From the NCBI RefSeq assembly GCF_000091305.1, contig NC_013929.1, forward strand, positions 9,796,001 to 9,860,000: a stretch of DNA of 64,000 nt, given 5' to 3'. The stretch comes from Streptomyces scabiei 87.22. GTDB taxonomy: Bacteria > Actinomycetota > Actinomycetes > Streptomycetales > Streptomycetaceae. Positions 42,998-50,495 of the stretch are shown here, piece after piece. Position numbers and translations under genes: made by a program. The notes under the pieces are model-generated. The model searched no databases. It worked only from the letters and a program-made list of their open reading frames with translations, and was not told the origin of the DNA. Positions within the stretch are counted from its first letter, which is position 1, and each line of letters begins with the position of its first letter.

Positions 42998-43785
42998 CGC
43001 ACCAGCTCCAGGTTGCTGCTCATGGGCCGGGCACCGATGCCCTCGAACAGCGCCCTCGCCGCCCGGTTGGACTCCTGCACCTCGGTCCAGGCCGCCGCGA
43101 ACCCGGATGCGTGGAGTGCCCCCAGCGCGTGGGCGAGCAGCGCCCGTGCGATACCGCGGCGCTGCTCGCCGGCCCGGACCGCGAGCAGCCCGATGCGCGG
43201 CCGGATCGGGATCACCACCCGGATCAGCCCCAGGTAGCGGTCCGGTGCCGAGGCCACCGCGTACTTCGACGGGTCGACGATGCTGTCGCCGTCCGGAAAC
43301 GGAATCACCTCCGCGGGCATCGACTGCCACCCGGCACCCGCCTCGACCTCGTCACGGACGGCACGGTCCACCGCTCGCAACAGTCGCTCGTCCGCCTGCC
43401 CGGCAGGCACGATACGCACGCCGGACGGCGGCCGGACCGTGTGCAGCCCGGTGACGTGCGGGTCGGTCGGTACGGCGTACTCCCACTCCCGGCGCCGGAG
43501 CGTGAAACCGGCCCCCCGCCAGCGAGCCGTCAGCTCGACGTCCGCTTCGTCGACCACCGTGTGCAGCGGCCCCGGCAGCCGCCCCAGCATCGCTTGCGCG
43601 AGCCGGTGGAAAGCGGCGTCGTGCCAGGCGTCGATGCTGACGAACAGACGCCCGTCTGCCCGGTGTTGCGCATGCCCCCGCCCGACCACCAGGTCGTCGT
43701 CCAGCGCATGCCATTGCCCGTCCGCGACACGCGTGATCTGCACCGCATGCTCGCTCAGGCCGGATGGGAAAGGCTGTGTGTTCAT
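42994..43785 (-). CDS. GNAT-family acetyltransferase
   Basis: 263 residues. The C-terminal 140 residues carry the GNAT acetyl-CoA motif LLAVRAGEQRRGIARALLAH (Q/RxxGxG/A type) and FAAAWTEVQESNRAARALFEGIG. The N-terminal 110 residues look like a degenerate second GNAT half. Substrate unknown. GGAGGGAG precedes the ATG. It is translationally coupled to the IF-1 paralogue downstream, so its substrate may be ribosome- or translation-related (inference). Confidence 0.82.
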   Translation of the reverse strand: MNTQPFPSGLSEHAVQITRVADGQWHALDDDLVVGRGHAQHRADGRLFVSIDAWHDAAFHRLAQAMLGRLPGPLHTVVDEADVELTARWRGAGFTLRRREWEYAVPTDPHVTGLHTVRPPSGVRIVPAGQADERLLRAVDRAVRDEVEAGAGWQSMPAEVIPFPDGDSIVDPSKYAVASAPDRYLGLIRVVIPIRPRIGLLAVRAGEQRRGIARALLAHALGALHASGFAAAWTEVQESNRAARALFEGIGARPMSSNLELVR

Positions 43786-43988
43786 CGGAGTCTCCCTCCA
43801 GGAGTGCCTCGGTCTCAGGCGCTCCTGGCGACACCGAACGTCAGCCGCCGGACCGTGACGGATCGAGGGAGCACCCACGGGTAACTGTGTTCACGGGGAC
43901 TCACCTCCTACGACGACTTCACGGTCCGCCGTGACGGTAACAGCCGGACACCCTCGCGCTCAAAGCCTTTTGCGGAAGCGGACGTGAT

Positions 43989-44489
43989 CTACGGCCGGCG
44001 CGGCAGATCCCGTCGGTACCAAGTCCCCGACTTTCCGCCCAGATCGGCCGGTTCGGCCGGGCCCGTCCTCACGAACCCGGCCTTGACCAGCACCCTTTGG
44101 GACGCGAGGTTCTCGTGGGCGGTCGCGGCCCGGAGCGTCCGCAGCCCGTGCCGTGACGCCGCGAGCAGGCACAACTGCCGCACCGTCGCGGTCGCCACCC
44201 CGCGGCCGGTGACGTGCTGCGCGACCCGGTAGCCCAGTACCGCACCGCCGTCCTCGATGTCGACCAGGTTGAACCTGCCCAGGACCGAACCGTCCTCGGC
44301 GAGCAGCACATGGAAGGCGCAGATGCCGGCCTCCTGCTCGGCCAGAAGGGCGTTGTAGCGGTCGGCGAACCGGTCGAAGAAATCGTCACCACGGTCGGGG
44401 ACCGAGGCGGCGAAGTAGTCACGGTTCGCACGCTCGAAGGCCAGGACCGCCGGGGCGTGACGAAGGTGCAGCCGCTTCAGCTCAGGCAT
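43989..44489 (-). CDS. RimJ/RimL-like GNAT acetyltransferase
   Basis: 166 residues. Opening LKRLHLRHAPAVLAFERANR, central LLAEDGSVLGRFNLVDIEDG, acetyl-CoA loop VTGRGVATATVRQ and ENLASQRVLVKAGF are typical of RimJ/RimL relatives that N-acetylate ribosomal proteins or small amines. TAGGGT (44496-44501, complement) lies six bases before the ATG, pointing to a leaderless message. Same strand as the upstream PIG-L gene but separated by a terminator. Confidence 0.87.
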   Translation of the reverse strand: MPELKRLHLRHAPAVLAFERANRDYFAASVPDRGDDFFDRFADRYNALLAEQEAGICAFHVLLAEDGSVLGRFNLVDIEDGGAVLGYRVAQHVTGRGVATATVRQLCLLAASRHGLRTLRAATAHENLASQRVLVKAGFVRTGPAEPADLGGKSGTWYRRDLPRRP

Positions 44490-44535
44490 ACCCCGACCCT
44501 AGCGGGACCGCTTGGCGGGCCTGCCTGATTTATCG

Positions 44536-44568
44536 CCGGTGACGGCCGGGAGGCACGACCGTCACCGG
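44536..44568 (-). terminator. terminator after PIG-L gene
   Basis: Perfect 10-bp stem CCGGTGACGG with a 13-base loop, 34 bases downstream of the PIG-L stop. Confidence 0.65.
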
Positions 44569-44602
44569 GCAGCTTTCTCCCGGTGGGCATGAGAGCGGAG
44601 GA

Positions 44603-45436
44603 TCAGCGCAGTCCCGCGAAGAGGTCGTCCTCGGGCAGGGCCGCGCCGGTGGGGTCCTGGACGCGTACGAAGGTCTCCACGCCCATGAACTCGCCGAACC
44701 GCTCCTTGCCCATCTTGAGGAAGAAGATGTTCTCGCCCTGACTGGCGTGCGCGGCCAGCGAGTCGAACTTCTGGTCGCTGAACGCCGTGGTGTCCACCCA
44801 GGTGCTGATCTCGTCGTCCGGCAGGCCGATCTTGGCCATCGCGGCGACCTCGGCGGGGTCCGGCTCCGGCATCTCCGGATGGAACTCGCGCATGATCTCG
44901 CCGAACCGCTGCATCATGGAGCGGGGCATCGTGGTCCAGTACACCTTCGGTGTCAGCTCCGTCATCTCCAGTGCCGCCATCGTGATGCGATGGGCCTGGA
45001 TGTGGTCGGGGTGGCCGTAGAAGCCGTTCTCGTCGTAGGTGACGACCACATCGGGGCGGTAGTGCCGCATGAGTTCCGCGAGCCGGGCCGCGCCCTCCCG
45101 CACCGGGGTCTGCCAGAAGGATCCGGGGGCGTCGTTGCTCGGCCAGCCCATCATTCCGGAGTCGGCGTAGTCCAGCGTCTCCAGATCGCTGATCTTCAGG
45201 ACCTCGCAGCTCGCCTCCAGTTCCCGGCGGCGCATCGAGGCGACGGCCGCGGGGTCGTGCCCGGGATCGCCGGGCTTGACGCCGCCCGGACCGTCACCGC
45301 ATCCGCCGTCGGTACACGTCACGAGCACCGTCCGGACACCCTCCGCCGCGTACCGCGCGAGGACCCCTCCGGTTCCGGTGGCCTCGTCGTCGGGGTGGGC
45401 GTGCACGGCCATCAGCGTCAAGGGACGGTCGCTCAT
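44603..45436 (-). CDS. PIG-L family deacetylase, Mca-like
   Basis: 277 residues. Zinc motif AHPDDE (13-18), then a metal-ligand region TYDENGFYGHPDH, both in the arrangement of MshB/Mca enzymes of mycothiol metabolism. The opening LMAVHAHPDDE and TYDENG resemble mycothiol S-conjugate amidase (Mca) more than MshB, but other N-acetyl sugar deacetylases share them. The ATG at 45436 is chosen because the longer frame adds 52 Arg-rich residues. Confidence 0.85.
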   Translation of the reverse strand: MSDRPLTLMAVHAHPDDEATGTGGVLARYAAEGVRTVLVTCTDGGCGDGPGGVKPGDPGHDPAAVASMRRRELEASCEVLKISDLETLDYADSGMMGWPSNDAPGSFWQTPVREGAARLAELMRHYRPDVVVTYDENGFYGHPDHIQAHRITMAALEMTELTPKVYWTTMPRSMMQRFGEIMREFHPEMPEPDPAEVAAMAKIGLPDDEISTWVDTTAFSDQKFDSLAAHASQGENIFFLKMGKERFGEFMGVETFVRVQDPTGAALPEDDLFAGLR

Positions 45437-45619
45437 GAAAGGAGTCCTCCAGCGGACATACGTGTCGGTCCGAGCGCGCGGCGGGCATGCCCCGGCTCTC
45501 CGTCGGTCTAACCGTGACGGCCGTACCGGCTGTTCCCGGCACGGCCGCTTGTTTGTGGCGGCAGCGTCCCGGCCTCGTCCGGCCCGGCCCATGCCCGGGG
45601 CCCGCAGGGGCCCGAGCAG

Positions 45620-45671
45620 GGCACGGCTCAGCGCCCGCCTCCTTCCGCGGAGGCGGGCGCTGAGCCGTGCC
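45620..45671 (-). terminator. strong terminator of the molybdenum hydroxylase operon
   Basis: Perfect 23-bp stem (45620-45642 with 45649-45671) and a six-base loop, 21 bases after the small-subunit stop. Confidence 0.9.
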
Positions 45672-45692
45672 GCCGGGCGCCCCGGGTGGCAG

Positions 45693-46148
45693 TCAGCCGC
45701 TCGCCGCGGCCTTCTTGATCGCTTCGCGGATCCGGCAGTACGTCCCGCAGCGGCAGACGTTCTCGATGCGGTCGATGTCCGCGTCGGTCGGGTGGGACGT
45801 CTTCTTCAGCAGTGCCACCGCGGCCATGATCTGGCCCGGCTGGCAGAAACCGCACTGCGCCACGTCGCGGTCGAGCCACGCCTGCTGCACGGGGTGCAGC
45901 TCGTCGCCGTCGGCCAGCCCCTCGATCGTGGTGACCTCACGGTCCGCGCAGTCGGCGACCGGAACCATGCAGGGCTGGATCTCCCCGCCGTCGAGATGGC
46001 TCGTGCAGGCGCGGCAGACGCCGACACCGCAGCCGTACTTGGGGCCGGTGACGTTCAGCATGTCCCGCAACACCCAGAGCAGCGGCATGTCGGCCGGTGC
46101 GTCGACCGTGACCGGCTTCCCGTTGAGGACGAAGGAGTAGGAGGGCAT
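45693..46148 (-). CDS. (2Fe-2S) small subunit of molybdenum hydroxylase
   Basis: 151 residues. Plant-type ferredoxin cluster CGVGVCRACTSHLDG and the second helical-domain cluster CGFCQPGQIM with CRCGTYCRI, as in isoquinoline 1-oxidoreductase alpha subunits and CoxS. Passes electrons from the molybdenum subunit. No signal peptide of its own, so if the large subunit is exported by Tat it must hitchhike. Separated by 22 bases from the large subunit stop. Confidence 0.92.
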   Translation of the reverse strand: MPSYSFVLNGKPVTVDAPADMPLLWVLRDMLNVTGPKYGCGVGVCRACTSHLDGGEIQPCMVPVADCADREVTTIEGLADGDELHPVQQAWLDRDVAQCGFCQPGQIMAAVALLKKTSHPTDADIDRIENVCRCGTYCRIREAIKKAAASG

Positions 46149-46170
46149 CGGTACCTTTTCGGAGATCGGC

Positions 46171-48321
46171 TCAGAAGTCGAGCGGGAAGCGGCGGGGCTT
46201 GGTGCCGGTCGCCCGGGCGTAGGCGTTGGCCACGGCGCCCGCCGCCGCGGGGACACCGAGTTCACCCGCCCCGCCCGGCTCCCGTCGGGAGGGCATGATG
46301 TGCGCCTCGAAGCGCAGCGGGGCGTGTCGCTGGCGGGCGTACCGGAAGTCCTCGTAGCTGCTCTCGCGGACGGCGCCCCGGTCGATGTGCAGTCCGGCGT
46401 GCAGGACGGTGGAGATGCCGTCGATCGCGGTGCCCATGAGCTGGGCTTCGAGCCCCCGGGGATTGACGGCCGTTCCGACGTCGGCCGCCATCACCGCCTT
46501 GGTCACCCGCGGGTTCTTCGGGTCGGTGGCGTCGATCTCGACCAGGCACGCCACGCACGAGCCGTACTCCTCGTGGACCGCGACCCCCTGCGCCCGGCCG
46601 TCGGGCAGGGCCCGGCCCCATCGCCCGGCGTCGGCGACCTTGTCCAGTACGGCCTTGACGGCCTTGCTCCGGAGCGTGGCCCGCCGGAAGGCGACCGGGT
46701 CCTTGCCCAGGCTCCTCGCGACCTCGTCGACGACGATCTCCTCCGCCGTCCGCATCGTCCCGGAATCCACCGACCGCCAGGCGCCGAGCGGGATCGCCAG
46801 GTCGACCGACCCCGAATCCCCGGTGACACGGCCGAAGTTGTACAGACCGCTGTCGCTGGGCAGCGGACCGGCGGCGCGGGCGACCGCCCGGTTCACCCGG
46901 CCCTGGACGGGCCCCCGGGCACCTCCCTGGCCGGAGAGCCCCTGCTCCTCGTACGCCTCGCTCACCGAGGCCATCGTGTGGGCGAACGCCACCACCCTGC
47001 CCCGTGCGTGGCTGGCCCGGATCCGGTGGTGGCTGGCCGGGCGCATCCTGCCGTGCCGGAGGTCGTCCGCCCGGCTCCACATCAGTTTGACCGGCAGGCG
47101 CGCCGCCTTGGAGATGAGCGCGGCCTCGATCGCGGCGTCGTGGTTGAGCCTCCGCCCGAAGGAGCCGCCGCCCCGTACGACGTGGACCTTCACCTTCGAC
47201 GGGGACAGTCCGACCTCCGAGGCGATGGTGTCCCGCGCGTCCATCGGTGACTGGGAGGAGAACCAGATCTCGGCCCGGGTCGCGCGTACGTCCGCCACCG
47301 CGGTCAGCACCTCCATCGGGGCGTGGCCGACGAAGGCGAACTCGAACTCGGCCTCGGTCTGCGCCGAGCCGCGCGGCGGGGTGCCGAGCCGCGGGACGGC
47401 GGCGCGAAGCCGTGAGCGGATCGCGGCGTCGGAGAGCGGCACGAGCGGGCCCGGGGCCCAGGTGATCCGCAGGGCGTCCCTCGCCTCGAAGGCGTGATGG
47501 AACGTCTCCGCCACCACGGCGACCCCGCCCGCGATCTCGACGACCGCGTGGACGCCGGGCATGCCCCGCGCGGCCTTGGAGTCGACGGAGAGGGCCTTCC
47601 CGCCGAGCGTCGGCGGCCGGGCCACCACCGTCGGCCTGGCCCCGGCCACGGTCAGGTCTCCGGTGTAGTCGGCCTTGCCGGTCACGATGTCCCGGGCGTC
47701 GATCCGGGTCGTCGCCTTTCCGATCACCCGGTGCCGGGAGGCCGGCTTGGGTGTGGCGGACACGGCCGGCCGGCCGATCCCCGCGGCACTCGCGGTCAGT
47801 GAGCCGAAGGTGGCCTTGCGTCCGTCCGGTGCGACGACCTCCGTGTTCCGCGTCCTCAGGGTCCGCGCGGGCACCTTCCAGCGCCTGGCCGCCGCGGTCA
47901 CCAGCTTGGCGCGCGCCAGGGCGGCCACCTCGCGGGCCGGGCCGTAGAGCGAACTCACCGAACTCGAACCGCCGGTGAACTGGTTGCCCCGCGCACGGGC
48001 GTCGGCGAGCGGGATCTCGACGTCGGTGAGCCGGGCGTCGAGCTCTTCGGCGATCATCATGGCGACCGCGGTGGTGACCCCCTGGCCGACCTCGACGCGG
48101 GGCAGCCGGACGACGACCTTGTTGGCCTTGGTGACCTCGAGAACCAGCATCTCCTCGTCGGCGCCGGTCACCAGGACGTCGGACGGGCGGCGCGCGACGT
48201 CGGCGGAGGGCTCGGCTCCTTCCGCCGGCGCCGCGTCACAGCCCAGCGGCGCGGCCACGGTCAAGGTGGACGCCGCGAGCGTGTAGACGACGAACTTCCG
48301 GCGGGACAACTGACGCGCCAA
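46171..48321 (-). CDS. Tat-exported molybdopterin-binding hydroxylase large subunit
   Basis: 716 residues. Twin-arginine signal SRRKFVVYTLAASTLTVAAP at residues 6-25. The rest resembles the isoquinoline 1-oxidoreductase beta subunit (xanthine dehydrogenase family): VEVGQGVTTAVAM, GGSSSVS, VVRGGGSFGRRLNHD, PLGAWRSVDSG and the late GAGELGVPAAAGAVANA, where the catalytic Glu lies. Hydroxylates N-heterocycles or aldehydes at Mo-cytosine-dinucleotide; substrate unknown. Start is a TTG with GAGAGGGG nine bases upstream. Operon of two with the Fe-S subunit; no medium FAD subunit, as in the two-subunit class. Confidence 0.88.
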   Translation of the reverse strand: MARQLSRRKFVVYTLAASTLTVAAPLGCDAAPAEGAEPSADVARRPSDVLVTGADEEMLVLEVTKANKVVVRLPRVEVGQGVTTAVAMMIAEELDARLTDVEIPLADARARGNQFTGGSSSVSSLYGPAREVAALARAKLVTAAARRWKVPARTLRTRNTEVVAPDGRKATFGSLTASAAGIGRPAVSATPKPASRHRVIGKATTRIDARDIVTGKADYTGDLTVAGARPTVVARPPTLGGKALSVDSKAARGMPGVHAVVEIAGGVAVVAETFHHAFEARDALRITWAPGPLVPLSDAAIRSRLRAAVPRLGTPPRGSAQTEAEFEFAFVGHAPMEVLTAVADVRATRAEIWFSSQSPMDARDTIASEVGLSPSKVKVHVVRGGGSFGRRLNHDAAIEAALISKAARLPVKLMWSRADDLRHGRMRPASHHRIRASHARGRVVAFAHTMASVSEAYEEQGLSGQGGARGPVQGRVNRAVARAAGPLPSDSGLYNFGRVTGDSGSVDLAIPLGAWRSVDSGTMRTAEEIVVDEVARSLGKDPVAFRRATLRSKAVKAVLDKVADAGRWGRALPDGRAQGVAVHEEYGSCVACLVEIDATDPKNPRVTKAVMAADVGTAVNPRGLEAQLMGTAIDGISTVLHAGLHIDRGAVRESSYEDFRYARQRHAPLRFEAHIMPSRREPGGAGELGVPAAAGAVANAYARATGTKPRRFPLDF

Positions 48322-48466
48322 CGAACGCCCCTCTCCGATTACCCCGTGCTTCGACTGGTCTGAGGGGCCGGGGCCCTCCGGGGTTGCCTCCGGGAGCAGA
48401 ACTGGCCGAAAGTGTGCCGCGGCGAGCCGGGGCGGAGGTCTCCGGGCGCGGCGCTACCGTCGTGGG

Positions 48467-49279
48467 ATGACGGGAATGCATGCCGACCACCGGTGGTCCG
48501 CGTCCATGCCGGCGGCCTACGAGCGGCACCTGGTGCCGGTGGTCTTCCGGCCGTTCGCCGAGGACCTGACCGGGAGGGCGGCGGCACTCCACTCCCGGCG
48601 AAACCTGCGGCATGTTCTCGAACTCGCCGCCGGGACAGGCGTGTTGACCTCACGACTGCTCGCGGCGGTGCCGTCGGCCGACGTGACGGCCACCGACCTG
48701 AACGAGGCCATGGTCGCTCTCGGGTCCGCCCGCGCTCCGGGCGCCGTGTGGCGGCAGGCCGACGCGCAGCGGTTGCCGTTCCCGGACGACGACTTCGACC
48801 TGGTCGTCTGCCAGTTCGGCGTGATGTTCTTCCCGGACCGGGTCGCGGCCTACACGGAGATCCGGCGTGTGCTGGCCCCGGGTGGCCGGTTCCTGTTCAA
48901 CACCTGGGGCCCGCTCGCCACGCACACCTTCGAGGTCGCGCTGCAGGCAGGGCTGGAGCGGGCCCTTCCGGCCGACCCTCCGCGCTTCTTCCCGACGGTT
49001 CCGCACGGCTACGCCGACCCTGCTGTCGTGGTCGCCGATCTGGTGGCCGCGGGGTTCACCGTCGAGGAGAAGCAGGAGCTGACGCTGCAGGGACGGGCCG
49101 AGTCGGTCGCCGACCTCGCCACCGGGTACCTCACCGGGACCCCGGTGTGCGCGGCCGTCGCCGGGCGCGGCGACTCCGAGGCTGTCCGGGCCACCGTCGT
49201 CGAGGAGATGACGGCCCGTCTGGGCCCGGGCCCGGTCACCGCCCCGATGACGGCGTACGTCTTCCGGGCCGCGGCCTGA
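48467..49279 (+). CDS. class I SAM-dependent methyltransferase
   Basis: 270 residues. Motif I VLELAAGTGVLT, VTATDLNEAMVAL, then RLPFPDDDFDLVVCQFGVMFFPD and VLAPGGRFLFNTWG, UbiE/Methyltransf_11 group. TACCGT (48455-48460) ends six bases before the ATG, implying a leaderless message. Divergent from the molybdenum hydroxylase operon; substrate unknown. Confidence 0.87.
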   Translation: MTGMHADHRWSASMPAAYERHLVPVVFRPFAEDLTGRAAALHSRRNLRHVLELAAGTGVLTSRLLAAVPSADVTATDLNEAMVALGSARAPGAVWRQADAQRLPFPDDDFDLVVCQFGVMFFPDRVAAYTEIRRVLAPGGRFLFNTWGPLATHTFEVALQAGLERALPADPPRFFPTVPHGYADPAVVVADLVAAGFTVEEKQELTLQGRAESVADLATGYLTGTPVCAAVAGRGDSEAVRATVVEEMTARLGPGPVTAPMTAYVFRAAA

Positions 49280-49317
49280 ACACGGCACGGAACCGCGGCC
49301 TGAACGCCGGCAAGCGC

Positions 49318-50472
49318 GTGCTCACGGCCACCCTGGCCGTCCGCGCCGGCCACCCGGACGCGCGCGCCCCGGGCCGGGGCACGCCCGTCTCCCCGGACTA
49401 CACACTCGGCCGGTTCATGATCACCCAGGCCCCGGGCACCTCTCCGCAGGAGAAGGAGGGCCTGGAGCGGGAGCGTGACCGGCAGATCCGGGAGACCGCC
49501 GTCGACACCCTGCACCCGGCCGGCATAGCACCCGAGCGCCTGCACCCGGACGGCATCCCCGACACGGGCCCCACGACGGCCAAGGGCAAGGGCCGGAGCA
49601 CGGCCTCGGACTTCGCGGCGAAGGACGCCCGGGGCCCGCGAGATGCTCACCAAGGTCCTGCTCATCCTGCGGAACGGGCTGAAGCTGTACGACCCGAAGG
49701 CGGAGACCCACGTGGCCGACTACGACAAGGACGTCATCCGGGCCCTCGCCCACGGCGGGGGGTCAACCTCCGCATCCCCGCCCTGAGATCCGCGGACGAA
49801 CCGGCCTTCTCCCTGCCGGAGTTCCTGGGCGTGATCCAGGACGACCGGACGAACACCCGGGCGGGAGACGTCATCGACCGCGGTTTCGCCACGCACCGCA
49901 CCTCGATCACCGCCAACAAGGAGGGGAAACCGGGCGCGTTCAAGGAGAAGGGCGGCCCCCTGGCGTCGGTCACCAACATGGTCTCCGTCGGCGCCGACCG
50001 TCCGGATCTGTGGGGCCAGAACCTCTCCGGCGGCGGCCTCGGCTCCAAGGACTGGAACGGCGACGTCGTCCTGTCGGACGGGACGCACGGCCACATGCTG
50101 CTTGTCCACCACCGGCCGACCACCAGGAAGGACGGTTCGCTGCAGATCGGGATCGAGACCCTCGCGCCGCATGCCACCAGCCCGGTGGGGTACGAGCACG
50201 GCTTCCGCTCCACCGAGGCCACCGCGAACCCGGAATCGGTCCTGCACGGTCACAAGGGCGACAAGATCGGCTCGGGCGGCCTCGGAAAGAACGAACGGCT
50301 GGTCGAACTGGCGGAGATGGGGGCGGCCCATTCCAGCGGCGACTGGCGCACCTTCCTGGACGAGATCAAGAAGCAGTGGGACGCCGCGCCGGCGGAGACC
50401 GAGGACGGCTCCCCGGCACGACGTGCCCTGTACGAGAACCTGCTGGGGCCACGGGCCAGGCCGAAACCCTGA
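49318..50472 (+). pseudogene. frameshifted toxin-like gene
   Basis: A gene of about 380 codons read with two compensating shifts. Before about 49640 the frame gives GIAPERLHPDGIPDTG-type sequence; REMLTKVLLILRNGLKLYDP and YDKDVIRALAHGG then appear in the +1 frame; after a G run at 49755-49760 the original frame resumes with VNLRIPALRSADEPAFSLPE to the end. The C-terminal 230 residues (FATHRTSITANKEGKP, MLLVHHRPT, GYEHGFRS) look like an effector domain of a secreted toxin, but no family is recognised. If sequencing is right, about 40 residues are garbled. Start uncertain: GTG 49318 or ATG 49417. Confidence 0.55.
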
Positions 50473-50495
50473 CGCACGGCAGCCCGGCGCCGGGC

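Noticed and set aside
41581..43785. RIP, IF-1 and GNAT as a single operon
   Set aside because: A 13-pair hairpin at 42706-42738 and a 274-base gap separate IF-1 from RIP; only GNAT and IF-1 are coupled.
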